Source: Acephala macrosclerotiorum
Taxonomy: Eukaryota; Ascomycota; Leotiomycetes; Helotiales; Mollisiaceae
Assembly: GCA_014904845.1 (NCBI GenBank)
Contig: MU119308.1
Span: 1 to 64,000 of the forward strand
Reading direction: 5' to 3'
DNA length: 64,000 bases
The notes below the pieces were generated by a model. The model searched no databases. It saw only the letters and a program-made list of their open reading frames with translations, and was not told the DNA's origin. A program made the position numbers and the translations under genes. Shown here in pieces: positions 11,260 through 22,181 of this stretch (within the stretch, counting starts at the first letter, position 1; each line of letters begins with the position of its first letter).

Positions 11260-13289
11260 ATGGCTGACGCCAACAGTCAACCCTCCTTCGATGAAGACCA
11301 AGACAACGAGCATGGAATTGAAAATGCAGAGAATGGTAGGAATGATTCAGATACGACAAAGTTCTGAAAAGCCCTTCGCCTAATTCAGCAAGTAGTTCCC
11401 AAACCGGAAATCAGCCCTCAAGCAAGGAAGGCGAAACGCTCTCGTGGCAAGCTTGCAAAGGCAACGCCACAGCTGCGCTTCATAACGACCACGAATCCTG
11501 AGCAGGATAAAGATCACCGGACACGAAAGATTGTCCGGTCACATGTCGCTCGTCAATATCACGTTGTGAGACAGCAAGCATGGAGAGATGACGAAGAATT
11601 ACAAGGCAAGAACCAATCCCAATCCCCGACTCCGAATGCTGAAAATGCTGGGGGAGATTCGCTAGCGAGAGTCTCTCGGAACTCCGTCTGTTAAATTGTA
11701 TAAGTTTTCATGGATCTTGACTTACGGTTATAGGGGGTAGAAGTGGAAACGTTACAGGTCATGCCAACGCAGCATTGGAGGTACAGGGATACTCTCAGCA
11801 GATGCTCCGACAGCCAACTGGAAGTTTAGTCACTGCGGTAGGCCCCGGGGGAACTGATCCATTTTCTAGTTGTTCATTGGACGTCACACCTCGAATGAAT
11901 ATCCTGATAGATCATTGTGAGAACTAATCTTCTTGGATCTCATTTTCATATATTCTGATTTCTCGTTGATGAATTACAATACTTAGGAGTCTGAATTCTA
12001 TCACTGGCTTACTTCAGACCCACAGTCTTGAACGTCGTTGGACCTCAGATGAACGCGTTTGCCATCAACTCAAGTAACACTACGGATCCAATAAAAACAA
12101 TCTATATCCCATTCAGCATCTCAGACCCTTGTGTTTTCCATGGTCTCTTACTACTCTCGGCCCAAAGCTTTACTAAAATATCAGGAGATACGAGCTATCG
12201 TATTACTGCTTTAACGCATAAAGCGGAGTGCATCCGGTTGGTCAATAAAGCCTTGGGAATTTCTGGAAAAGCAACATGTGATGCCACAATCGCAGCAGTT
12301 TTGATGCTAGCCGTTGAAGAGGTCAGTTTAATTTCATTGCTTCACATCTCCAGAATAATTTATGAACCGATCCAGTCTAATGTAGTTCTAAGCTTCTCCT
12401 GGGAAATCTTGAGGTATTCAAGGCCCATTTGAGTGGCCTCCAGTCTATGGTATCGATCAGAGGTGGCCTCCACACTTTGGGCCTGGGTGGAATTCTGGAA
12501 CAGCTGGCATTGAGGTACGTACCTACCCTAAATCTCTATTATGGGACACTGCTAACGAGATGTGTCTTCAGTTGTGATCGTGCCTGCGAGATATTTACGG
12601 GATCGAGGCCACTGTTCACCTTGTCTGAGAACCTTTCAGAAAGACCCCCAGCAACTGCGTTACCGCCAGGCTTCCACAAGATCATCCAATCATCTGGTAT
12701 CAATCGTCAAATGGCTGGATTCATTACCGATGCACAGACTACCTCGCTGATCAAGATGTATTTCGGATACGAAGGGACAACTGACGCCGAGCTACGCTTT
12801 TCAGATACTCATTGCAACTTTGTTTCCCAGCACATCGATCGGATATCGTCTCAGTATATGATCACAAGTGAAGCTGTCGAGGTAGCTCCTCTTTTACTGG
12901 TCGAGGAATGCCTCAGTTATGGGCTTTTGGCGTATCGTATGGTGATGCTTCGACCCATCCCGCCTGACCCTTATTTCACTTTGGATGTTGGAAATCGGCT
13001 CAAGACCACCTTGGTGAGAACGGAATTCCTGGTGCATTGGCAAGGTCAATTTGACCTGTTGCTCTGGATAGCATTCATGGGTGCGAGTACAACAACGAAA
13101 GGTCTACTGCGAGACTGGTATGTGTTTCTGCTAAGTGGTATCAACGGCCACCTAGGCACGAAGTCGTGGGGGGAGATTAATGGTATTTTGGAAAAGTTCT
13201 TATGGATCGGACGCTGCGAAAGTCTAGGAAAGGTTCTGTGGTTCGAGGTAGAAGGCCTTCTACCGACTTGCCTTTGCACGAACCTTTAG
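11260..13289 (+). CDS. fungal-specific transcription-factor-like protein (Fungal_trans_2 type)
   Basis: A six-exon model: 11260-11335, 11396-11689, 11734-11916, 12026-12321, 12393-12514 and 12572-13289, giving 562 residues. Introns of 44-109 nt keep frame, most with CTAAT/CTAAC- or TTAC-like branch sites. The weakest is 11690-11733. The N-terminal part has RFITTTNPEQ followed by RKIVRSHVARQYH, the segment these proteins carry in place of, or after, a Zn2Cys6 cluster. Next come GPGGTDPF and DPCVFHGLLLLSAQ, then LEVFKAHLSGLQSMVSIRGG, all typical of Fungal_trans_2 proteins often labelled tachykinin family. No Cys6 binuclear zinc cluster is visible, so direct DNA binding is doubtful. The last ~150 residues, including LRPIPPDPYF, are the conserved C-terminal part. 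An in-frame TGA near 11365 is removed by intron 1. Family call is firm and exact junctions less so. Confidence 0.75.
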
Positions 13290-13766
13290 TGTTGACTTGA
13301 GAATAGCTGCGGCGTGGAAGATACTACTAGAGATTCCCTATGATCGTATTACTCTAAGCATCCTATTTCCTTCAACACGCCCTCTATATCCAAAGTCCTG
13401 GCAAATTCTCCCTTGAGATGGAAGATGGTGACTTCGATACCTGCGAGAGCGACGACAAACTCTGCCACTCTCCATCTTGGTACCGCTTTAGAGCTAGTAT
13501 TGCTACGACCGGAAGCGCCTATAGCGTAATAGAGGTCTATATATATATTAAAAGGCCCGTCGAGCCTTATATCCCAGCCTCTCAGGGCCTCGAAATAATA
13601 TTGCGTAATTTTCCTCTACAGTCGCTTCAACCACCACCACCCAAGTTCAAAACACAATCACCGGCCATTGGAAATAACTTTGACGTGCTGTAAATGTATA
13701 CGTAATCATTCATTTACTATCATAACAGCTTCCCCCTCTTCATCACGACTTCACGCCCTCCCCACC
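13290..13766. other. 3' flank and intergenic sequence
   Basis: Contains a short TA run near 13542-13552 and scattered short open stretches (for example 13418-13693) without recognisable motifs. Composition becomes more AT-rich rightward. Nothing else is supported. Confidence 0.4.
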
Positions 13767-13940
13767 TCAATTATCCACCTTTACAACCTCAGCCCCCAAA
13801 TCCTTCGGCCACCGCGGCTGATCAATCCCATTCCCTCTCGTGCTAATATTATAGCCCAGTTTGACTTTCCCACCCTCAATCTGCAGGACAGGCTTTACAC
13901 AGTTCACGCCGCGTTTACTTCTATTGTCTAGCCGCTCCTT
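13767..13940 (-). pseudogene. 57-codon gene relic, 3' end of an unidentified gene
   Basis: On the minus strand, 57 sense codons end in a normal stop (13767-13769) and look like real protein: GVNCVKPVLQIEGGKVKLGY, then STRGNGIDQPRWPKDLGAEV. Directly upstream are two consecutive in-frame stops (TAA TAG at 13941-13946) and then AT-rich sequence. The piece has no ATG and no intron acceptor that would link it to an upstream exon. I read it as the surviving 3' end of a gene eroded from its 5' side. I do not recognise the family. Chance openness of a short stretch is the alternative. Confidence 0.4.
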
Positions 13941-14165
13941 CTATTAGTTTACTTGGCCTTAATCGTTCTTTTCAAAATTCTAAAATTTAATACTTGGAAT
14001 TCGTTCTTTTTAAGAAAATTATTTAATATATTCTAAAAGATCTATCTATGCCTAAAGTTGTTTCACGGGCTTTTATATTTATAAAGCTATAAGCGGATAC
14101 TTGCGCTAGGGACACTAACCACACGGGCTCCTCTGTACGAGGTGTAACTCTCAAAAATGGGTGCT

Positions 14166-14455
14166 ATATACGGAGGTCGCGACCACAAGTCTTGCAACCG
14201 GTAAGGGTGGGCGCCAAGCCTCAGGACGCCACATTAGTCTAGCATAGCAACGATACTTGGGGGCTTAATAGCCCGAAGGAACAGCACTTTTAGTAATATT
14301 TATAGGGCCTATGCGCTATATTTGAGCCCTGAGAGGTCTATAAGGCCCTGAAGTTACAGCGCCCTCTGGTTGCCGTGCAATGCCCCTGCTAGTTAAGCGA
14401 GAAGTGGCGTCAAACCCTGGTAGTTGCAAGACTTTTGGCAGCGACCTCCGTATAT
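14166..14455. mobile_element. MITE-like element with terminal inverted repeats
   Basis: The left end atatacggaggtcgc and the right end gcgacctccgtatat are perfect inverted repeats. Imperfect pairing continues inward through aagtcttgcaac on the left and gttgcaagactt on the right, then more weakly to ~55 bp. The element is ~290 bp with no coding capacity. The ends lie inside ctatata and tatatta, so a TA target duplication, as in Tc1/mariner-type elements, is possible but cannot be separated from the TA-rich terminus. It is a non-autonomous DNA transposon candidate. Confidence 0.75.
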
Positions 14456-15208
14456 TAGCAGGCTTTACAGTCTTTGATGATGCTATGACTTACTTTGGCG
14501 AGTTGTTTAGATGATGCTGGCAAATCCTTCTCCTTGAATGAGACCTCTATGCTCCACTGCCGGTGATTTCCCATAATATAACGTGGATCTATTTTCACGA
14601 GGGTCCAGTTTGGGGTCCTTGAAGCGTGTTTGGGCTTCATAGGGATTATCGTCAAAACTTGATAAAAGTGATATAATAAGGCCCCTAGTCTACATCTAGC
14701 CTGATTGGTTAAGGAGTTGAGAGATCAAATGCGTGAGTGAGAAATGGGCACTGCTCAGGGACTGCTTAGGCAGCTTAGGTGAGCTGGATGAGGAGAGGGT
14801 GAGCTGGGGGTGATTAGCGCCTGAGTAGAAGCGGCAAGCTTACTAACTAACCTTGGGACGGAGAAAAAAATAGTTGTGTTCGACTGCCAGGAGAGATCTC
14901 CCCTTTGAGCATGCATAGAAAAGATGACAGAGTATACGAGTTTAGGTGGTCAGTCTGGAATTACCAGAGATGCGCAAGTCAACAATAGGGCTATGAATCG
15001 GGTTTGTGTGATGGAGAATATGTATTAGCTAGCTCCTTCTCAAAATTAACGAGAGTATGCAAGCCCCTTGATAGATGATAGCCTCTTTAATTTTGAGGCA
15101 TTAGTGATAATGTCACTACCATCGCATCAAGTTTTGCGTGACTTGAGGCAATTATTCTTATGTGCTAATCCTTCCCTAGCTATGCTAAGCTACTGACGAG
15201 GAATAAAC
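14456..15208. other. intergenic sequence
   Basis: A 66-codon minus-strand open stretch (14455-14655) abuts the MITE-like element and has no recognisable motif. The remainder is moderately AT-rich with no supported gene. Confidence 0.4.
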
Positions 15209-16800
15209 TCATGCATCACATACTCTCCGGTCTCTTCGTTCTTTCTCTTTGCCCACCAACGACCGCGATGATGCAGACAGCCAAATATCTGGACCCTGAG
15301 TTTCCTCGTCCACGCGATTTGCTTCGATCGTGGTTTCGATGTCTTTGGCTACGGTCCCATTGCTGCTAATTGTGGTTCGACCCGAAGCCCATCCGTAGAG
15401 GAATACCGACTGATTGATAGCCGTCAGGTTATCTCTAACTTTCTCGGCGGCCGAGGGTAAGCTTGACATGAGGCTTGGGATGTCAATCTCCATGACCTTG
15501 ATAGGCAAAGCCCAATCAAGTGGAATAGTGTAATCTGAAAGCTTCTGAAACTCTTGTAGACGTTCCTCTCGTGTGAGCTTGACCTCGGTGTTAGTGTCGA
15601 GTAACAACGCCGCTCGTTTTTTCTCTGTCTCGGTGCCAATAATGTCTACAATCTCTTGCATTCTGATCGCCGCTTCTTTGGTGCATACCATCTCTCGGCT
15701 GACGCACGCAGGCCATAGGTTCGAGGGCAGCAATTGATCCCCGCTCTCCATCTCTATTTGTCGCGAGATTGCCTTGTTATGCCAATCCTCAGACTGAACC
15801 CTTCCATGTGACAAGTCGCTGGCGAATGCGAGTAGAATGGTACAATCGATGTTTAGGACATCAGAGAATGACTCGAACCGGTCCAGCGCCATTCGTTCGA
15901 CCACGAGGGAGAGCGGAGGGTATTGAGAAAGTACTTCTTCAGATGTCTGGACAGTAACGCCTAAATCCCTGATTTGCTGAAGGACATTGCCCACCTCTTT
16001 CGAGTCCGGGGTGGCCTTGATTCTTGGCAGAATGAGGCGCACTGTGGGATGGCGGTATCGAATTCTAGTGACACGAGCAGCTTTGACGAGAGCCTCAATT
16101 TGTTTAATGAGACCAGGCTCATGGTCTTCATCAGCGGCAGCTTGATCCATCTCGTCGTCCTCGTCACTAGATGAGTCGCCGGCCCATCCAGCCCTGGTGA
16201 GGTCCCATATGATCCTTTTCTCCGTGATTGAAGATACTTTGATCCATTCTAATCCGTCTTGTGACACAATATCTACTGTAGCCATGTCCTTTCGGTATGT
16301 ATTTAGCTTTGTTGGTGTTTTGCGACTCGAATCCGAACTGTTCTTTTGCAACCAGAAGTATCGTTTCCCCAAAGCTATTACACTTCTGCGGGTTTTGGCT
16401 ATGGACCATACGGTGTCGAAGAAGGAGAGATTGGATGATCGTAAACCATGTTTTGTCTTTGGTTCGTTGGGATCTCCTGTTGCAAGCTTGAAGAGTGTCA
16501 GCGTGCTGTGAGTATAGGAGAGCATGAGCACAATCTGACCTTGTTCAGGAGCTTCATCTCGGCATAGAGGCCAGTTTTGAATGCCCTCATTTCGACTCGC
16601 TTTTCTTTCTTCTGCTGCTTGAGATGCGCTTGGAATTGCTCCAACTCTTCCAATAGTAGACTGCACCGTTGCTGCATTCGTGTCGCCATCTCCTCGGTCT
16701 CCTCTGCAGACGCAGAGATCTCCAATGCAAACATCTTTCCATCGAAGTTGTTGTCGGGTTGAGAGGCATGGCCGCCAGCCCCGCCATTCGTGGTCAACAT
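15209..16800 (-). CDS. DUF1308 family protein (C7orf25/UPF0415 homologue)
   Basis: Two exons, 16800-16540 and 16486-15209, separated by a 53-nt phase-0 intron (donor GTCAGA, branch CTGAC, acceptor TTCAAG), encode 512 residues. The N-terminal part (about 25-85) is an amphipathic helical region (SLLLEELEQFQAHLKQQKKE). SSNLSFFDTVWSIAK follows, then an acidic linker (about SSSDEDDEMDQ). The second half holds the conserved DUF1308 core with NIDCTILLAFASDLSHG, and a SREMVCTKEAAIRMQEIVDI segment near the end. In this family the core resembles a PIN-like fold and the molecular function is not established. The 34-nt alternative intron in the same place breaks the frame, which supports the 53-nt choice. 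The upstream region contains one ACGCGT at 16907. Confidence 0.85.
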
Positions 16801-17713
16801 CCTCAGGATCGTAGTGGGGTAATTGAATGTGTTCGAAAGCCGGTATGGCCTTGGTGTGGTAATGACGAGCTGTGCATCCTCCTGGAGACGGAACCTTATC
16901 TCTTTTACGCGTCTGTCAGGGAGGGCTGTTGAATGGCTTGGAAGTTGTACTTGTTTGAGTCATAATGGGACGAGGTTCACGCAAAGGGACGCTGCTTTTC
17001 TACCGCGTTGACCACACGTGACCTTATAACTTCAAACTCTCATGTTACAATGTGTCTTAATTGTTGGGAATTTAGGCGGTGCGAATATATATCCTATGTT
17101 CTATTTTGGTATTAATCATAATTGATGCCTGTGTGAGGTGGTGCAATGGAGGAGGCCTAACCTAGATGGTGATTTTTCTGAAGCAATAGTCCCTTTTTTG
17201 TCTGTCTTTTGAGTAGGTCACTTCGCGAGGTCTTGTTGGACAGCCTTAATTTTATAAGACAGTGTATCTCGTGTTCCTCTCAACCTTCTGTTACTGCTAC
17301 ATCTTCTAAATGGATATTTTGTAGCTTAAGCACTGTGCCTGGACGCTCTCCATTTCACATCCGGGTAGCGCAATCTTCTTCTTTAGAGCTTCATCTATCT
17401 ACATGTTATCAGTAGATAGTGGCTATATGATGAGACTTGGACGTCGTCTTGCAACATAGTAGCTGAGAGCAGCGGCTGACTCGCTTACTAAAAGCACAAG
17501 GGAAAGGGGCTGAGCAACTCGGCATGACTCAACTCTCACCTGAGAGACTCTTCCGCCGTTCAGCCTCAAAAAGAGGTCATTCATAACAGGATTGGCGGAT
17601 CAAGATGGTACTTTTGATACTATATGAGGCAGCTCCAGTGATCTAAACAGAAGAACTCTGAAGACTCTGTTTATGCATTCCAACTTTGCTCATGTCAACG
17701 ATACAATACTATA
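16801..17713. other. divergent intergenic region
   Basis: Promoter space between the DUF1308 gene (minus) and the SGNH hydrolase gene (plus). ACGCGT occurs at 16907-16912. Short open stretches here show no family resemblance. No RNA gene is seen. Confidence 0.45.
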
Positions 17714-18448
17714 ATGGCTTCAAACTCAATATTGTCTTCTCATAATGAGAGTTGGGACCTCTCAGAATCGGACTTCCGTGCCATTCTCCAAGCAAACATG
17801 AAGTTCAAAGCTCGCTCTCACGAAACACATCAAGAAGTCCACGTGCCTTCTCTCACCGCACAACTCTCCTCAAACCCAATCACGACACTTCTTATTGGCG
17901 ACTCAATGTTCGAACGTCTCAAAACCACTGGTCTCAACACCCATACCTCGAAATTCTGCTCCCAATCAAATTCACCAACCTTCAATGCCGGCGTAGGAGG
18001 AGATAAGATCGAGAATGTTCTTTATCGTCTGGACCTTGGTCTCCTAGACATCTTATCACAGCAGAAAGAGGAGCTCAAGCTTTGTGTGGTGATGATTGGT
18101 ACGAACAACTTCAATGGGAAGAAGCCCCTGAAGGTTACAGACATCGAAAGTTATCGTCCGTTGCTGCAGGCTCTGCTGAGGATATTCAACGCAGAAAGCA
18201 AAATTCTGTGCTGTGAAATCTTTAAGAGAAAGGACATCAAGGATGAACTCGTGGAGGAGAGCAACAGGACACTGAGAGAATTGACTGCAGATATGAATGC
18301 AAAACTTGGAAAGGAGAGAGTTGGGTGGATTGCAGCACCCGAGGGGATTGTGAAGGAGCGGCTCGAAGATCATGTCCATCTTGACGAGGAAGGCTACAGA
18401 ATATGGGACGAAATTCTGTCTTCACGAATTGCTCCTTCATCGAAATAA
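17714..18448 (+). CDS. SGNH/GDSL-like hydrolase
   Basis: A single exon of 244 residues. The four SGNH blocks are present in order: block I LLIGDSMFERL with nucleophile Ser64, block II NAGVGGD (Gly95-96), block III MIGTNNF with Asn131, and block V DHVHL with Asp219 and His222. This makes it an active-looking esterase/acylhydrolase of the SGNH fold, most like the small cytosolic group related to PAF-acetylhydrolase beta/gamma subunits. There is no secretion signal, and the ~50-residue N-terminal extension has low complexity. The substrate is unknown. The start is the first in-frame ATG, preceded by ACTATA. Confidence 0.9.
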   Translation: MASNSILSSHNESWDLSESDFRAILQANMKFKARSHETHQEVHVPSLTAQLSSNPITTLLIGDSMFERLKTTGLNTHTSKFCSQSNSPTFNAGVGGDKIENVLYRLDLGLLDILSQQKEELKLCVVMIGTNNFNGKKPLKVTDIESYRPLLQALLRIFNAESKILCCEIFKRKDIKDELVEESNRTLRELTADMNAKLGKERVGWIAAPEGIVKERLEDHVHLDEEGYRIWDEILSSRIAPSSK

Positions 18449-18760
18449 TAATAGATTTGAGTTCGTTGAAATTCCCTATTGAGTCGATACGAAAGAGACG
18501 TTGCAAACGAGGGGCTTTGATGCATGTTCAAAGTCCTTGATAACGAATGAATGAAGGAGGAGAGGAGCGGAGCGGAGATTCAAGGCCATAGACCTCTTTT
18601 TGAATGCCCCACAATTTAAAGGTTAGCGTCAGCCTTCTCCCCACCACAAGTTCGTCTCATCTCAAGCTCCCTCGACACCTCTCACACAGCCATCCTACCT
18701 CTGTACACGACAACATCTCATCCTCGATTGTCTAGTGCGCATATCTGCGCATGCACCGTA
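18449..18760. other. promoter and 5' leader of SRP9
   Basis: Short spacer that becomes pyrimidine-rich (ctctcacacagccatcc) toward the SRP9 start, as is common in fungal leaders. A nearby ATG at 18751 is out of frame with the first exon and would give an unrelated N-terminus. Confidence 0.5.
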
Positions 18761-19308
18761 ATGCCTTACCTAAAAACAGCCCAAGAATGGCTCACACAAT
18801 CCACACTCCTCCTCCAAGCCCGTCCTTCCACCGTCCGTCTACCCCTCCACTCCCTCCCACCCTCTACCAGCAGTTCCAGCTAACACTCTCACAGACGCGT
18901 ATAACATCGAAATACACCATCACATCCAAAGCCTCCAATAACAGCAAATTGAAACCAAAACTAGCCACAGACTCTACAACAACCACACCCTCCCTCCCAC
19001 CACCAGCAACCCTCACCCTAAAAACTTACGATCCAGCCTCCGGCGTAACCCTAAAATACACCACCAACAAAGCCGCCGAGGTAGGCCGCCTAATACAGAT
19101 CCTCGGCCGACTCGCTCGGCCCATGTCCGGATTACCAGAAGTGAAGGAAGATGTACCCTTGCTTGGAGCTGAGATAAAGGTTGAGGAGGGAAGTGGACCA
19201 GGGACGCCGGCGCTGGAGAGTGTGCCTGCGGTTCAAGGGGGTGGGAAAGCTGGTGGACAACAAGGAGGACAGGGTGGGAAGAAAGGGAAGAAGAAGGGGA
19301 AGAAATGA
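18761..19308 (+). CDS. signal recognition particle subunit SRP9 (Srp21-like)
   Basis: Two exons, 18761-18832 and 18895-19308, with a 62-nt intron (GTCCGT donor, GCTAAC branch, CTCACAG acceptor), encode 161 residues. Exon 1 gives MPYLKTAQEWLTQSTLLLQA, the conserved SRP9 start. After splicing it continues RPSTTRITSKYTI, and then the signature TLKTYDPASGVTLKYTTNKA followed by AAEVGRLIQILGRLARPMSG. In the SRP, SRP9 pairs with SRP14 on the Alu domain and helps arrest elongation. The C-terminal tail is Gly/Lys-rich, ending KKGKKKGKK, and may bind RNA. An unspliced reading from 18751 would replace the real N-terminus with unrelated Pro-rich sequence. Confidence 0.88.
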
Positions 19309-19845
19309 GGGGAGCGATATGTGTGGGGGGATTGTCTTTTTACGTGGAGCGGTGCTGAGAATTGCATACATTCATGGAAGGGGGTGTCCATGAGGAAGAG
19401 GTGAGGATCTTTTGCAATTGGATCATTCGGCGTTGATCTAATACAGGAAAGGAAGCATTAAGGCATAGATGGCGCTGGAATGGTGGCATAGCATATAAGC
19501 ATGAATGTCAAGGCCGGCATCTTGAGCAACGTTAATCAAATGGCGCTGTGGAAATCATGGCTCAAGAACTATTGTGGTATTCTTTTCATTTCTGCTCAGT
19601 CGTTATCTTACTCCTCCCCGTTCCTCCCGAAATCATCTCTCATTGTGTCAACCATGCCCATATTCATGCTTCATAACGCCATAATGAAGTATAAGTTCAA
19701 CAATCCAAGGTAAACTCGTTTGCACCCGGCGACCGCGCCATCTATGTAACAACAAGAAGAGAAGAGAGATGCAACGTATGTACAAAGCCAATATGCCAAC
19801 GCCAGCCCAGGATATTACAGAGGAAGGAAATGAGTGGGAAGACAT
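19309..19845. other. 3' flanks of two convergent genes
   Basis: Space between the SRP9 stop and the RNR small-subunit stop on the opposite strand. Nothing beyond UTR-like sequence is seen. Confidence 0.5.
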
Positions 19846-21267
19846 CTAGAAGTCCTCGTCGAAATTGAAGTCACCACCGTTCTCTGCCTTGGCTTCTGTC
19901 TGGGCAGTGGTATCTTCGTGCTTCTTTTGTGTGCCAGCCATGACACCCGCCTTTTGGTAGTCACCAACACGCTTCTCGAAGAAATTAGTCTTTCCGGCAA
20001 GTGAGATGTTCTCCATGAAATCGAATGGATTAGCCGACTTGTAGACCTTCTCGTTACCGAGGGCAACAAGCAGACGATCAGCGACGAACTCGATGTATTG
20101 CTTCATGAGGTTGGAATTCATGCCGAGAAGTGCGCAAGGAAGAGCCTCGGTCAAGAACTCCTGCTCAATCTCAACGGCCTCGGTAATGACATCTTGTACG
20201 GCTTGCTTGCTTGGGCGGTGTTTCAGGTGAGAGAAGAGAAGGCAAGCAAAGTCGGTGTGAAGACCCTCGTCACGAGAGATGAGTTCGTTGGAGAAAGTCA
20301 GACCAGCCATGAGACCACGCTTCTTTAACCAGAAGATAGAGGCGAATGATCCGCTGAAGAAGATACCCTCGACGGCGGCAAATGCGACGAGTCGTTGAGC
20401 AAAGGTAGAGCTCTTGTCTTGGATCCATCTGACAGCCCAGTCGGCCTTCTTCTTGATGCAAGGAACTAAGACACGTTAGAGATTGTGTCATTATCGCGTG
20501 TCATAACTTACTGGTCTCAATGGCGTTGAAAAGATATGTGCGCTGGGCCTGCTCCTTGATGTATGTGTCGATGAGAAGGGAGTATGTCTCGGAGTGGATG
20601 TTCTCCATCATGATTTGGAAGCCGTAGAAGCAGCGAGCCTCGGGGATCTGGACTTCACCACTGAAGCGCTCGACAAGGTTCTCGTTGACAATTCCGTCGG
20701 AGGCAGCGAAGAATGCGAGAACGTGAGAGATGAAGTAACGCTCATCGTCATTGAGTCTGTTGTTCCAGTCATGGAGATCCTTCGACAGATCAATCTCTTC
20801 TGCGGTCCAGAAAGATGCCTCGGCCTTCTTGTACATCTGCCAAATCTGTTGGAGAACAGTCAGATAATGTCCAAGCACTTAACGCGTCGACGCGCGGGAG
20901 ATGCGGTTTACCTCGTGGTACTTGATAGGAAAGAGCACGAATCGATGTGGATTCTCTTGGAGGAGAGGCTCATCGGATTCCTCTGGCTTGATTGTAGGTG
21001 CGACTGCGACGGCCTTCTCAACCTTAATCTCCTCGACAATAGGTTTCTTGATTTCGATGTCGACAATAGTGGGCGCGTCGGCGTTGAGAGGCATGTTCTC
21101 CTTACCAGCGGCCTGGAAGTCGAGCTTCTTAATAGGTGAGTCCATCTTGAGGCCCTCAATGGCAGACGCAGCCTGTAGAGATGTTAGCATTGGAGATGAC
21201 AGGAAGGTGGTGATGAAAGTGGCGAAGAAGAACGTACCGTCTTTGAAGGAGTGACCTGAGTATTCAT
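19846..21267 (-). CDS. ribonucleoside-diphosphate reductase small subunit (class I R2)
   Basis: Four exons: 21267-21238, 21172-20912, 20845-20512 and 20465-19846. Introns of 46-66 nt all keep frame, giving 414 residues. The first exon encodes only [11 protein letters not shown]2 supplies the tyrosyl radical for converting NDPs to dNDPs. The di-iron ligands fit Asp147, Glu178, His181, Glu241, Glu275 and His278, with the radical Tyr185 in HSETYSLL. The C-terminus ends FNFDEDF, the tail that docks into the large subunit. The N-terminal ~95 residues are a variable acidic region, as in other fungal R2 proteins. An ACGCGT box lies 172 bp upstream (21439) and another inside intron 2 (20881). The large subunit is not in this window. 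Confidence 0.96.
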
Positions 21268-22181
21268 GATACTTAATTGAAGGAAGATAGAAGGTGTGTG
21301 AAGGGTGGAGGGTGATTGAGGAGAATACTGCAAGAGTTGACAATTGCTGTTGATGGGAGGAAGCTCTGAAGGGAGCAGGACAATCGCGTCTTAAAGCTTT
21401 CCAGGACGCGAGCCGACGCTAGCACAAAAACGCGCTCGACGCGTCCTCTGTTTTGGAGGCTGGGAAGTGGAACTTGCAAGGAGCGCACGGAGATGCAACC
21501 CAATCATGAAAGAAGATCTAATCAAATTTGACGCTCCCTATTTTATCAGATCTTATTCCTCGTTAGTCGTCGAGTCTCCAGCCGAGCTCAATTGGAGTAA
21601 GTTTTATTATGGTGGATATTTGTAGTCATGATGATTCAACCTCGGTAAGCCATTTGAGAACAGGCCAATGCAGCAGTTGGTTTCTAGTCATTTCAGAGCC
21701 CATTTCTGACGAGACTGTCTAGATCGTCCATGTCATTCTCCTGAGAAAGTAAGAAATCTCCAGACTTCCTGCTCCACTCGGGAGAGAAGCGCGTCTCGGC
21801 CCGTGCAGATTAGGAGGTTGGGTATCCAAATGCATCCGAGGCCGGAAAGGTCGAAAGGTGTCAAACACCGCTTCAATGATTCACGAAGATAAGAAGACTT
21901 TAGTGGTCTGAGAAGTGGTGGTTCATATTTTGGTAACTTAATTGGAATTTATTTCATCACTACTCGGTGAAGATGTGGGCGCGAGTGAACTGTTTACTAA
22001 GTATTATTTTCATTCTAATATCAACGGTAGCATCAATCTATCGTACGAATGGGTATCTCCCAAATGGATCACTAAACAAATCAAAAGCATGCAATACAAT
22101 ACTTTGTACAGGCAATTTTTCGAAGAGCAGCTCTGGCAACCAGCAAAGCAACACTCCCGGTAAGCCCTCCTCAAAGCCGCC
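21268..22181. other. RNR promoter and intergenic region
   Basis: Holds the RNR promoter (21268 to ~21500), with GACGCG- and ACGCG-like sites around 21409-21444. The rest separates it from the 3' end of the DUF4112 gene. Open stretches at 21942-22200 are short and overlap one another, and I do not call a gene. Confidence 0.45.
21439..21444. promoter_or_regulatory. ACGCGT, candidate MluI cell-cycle box of the RNR gene
   Basis: Palindromic ACGCGT, 172 bp upstream of the RNR start codon, with further ACGCG/GACGCG cores nearby (~21409 and ~21430). MBF-type factors bind this box in S-phase genes of yeasts, including RNR genes in fission yeast. The hexamer also occurs at several unrelated places in this window, so the site is only a candidate. 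Confidence 0.4.

Noticed and set aside
18751..18830. SRP9 start at 18751
   Set aside because: It reads through the intron and produces a Pro-rich N-terminus. ATG 18761 with the intron removed gives the conserved start.
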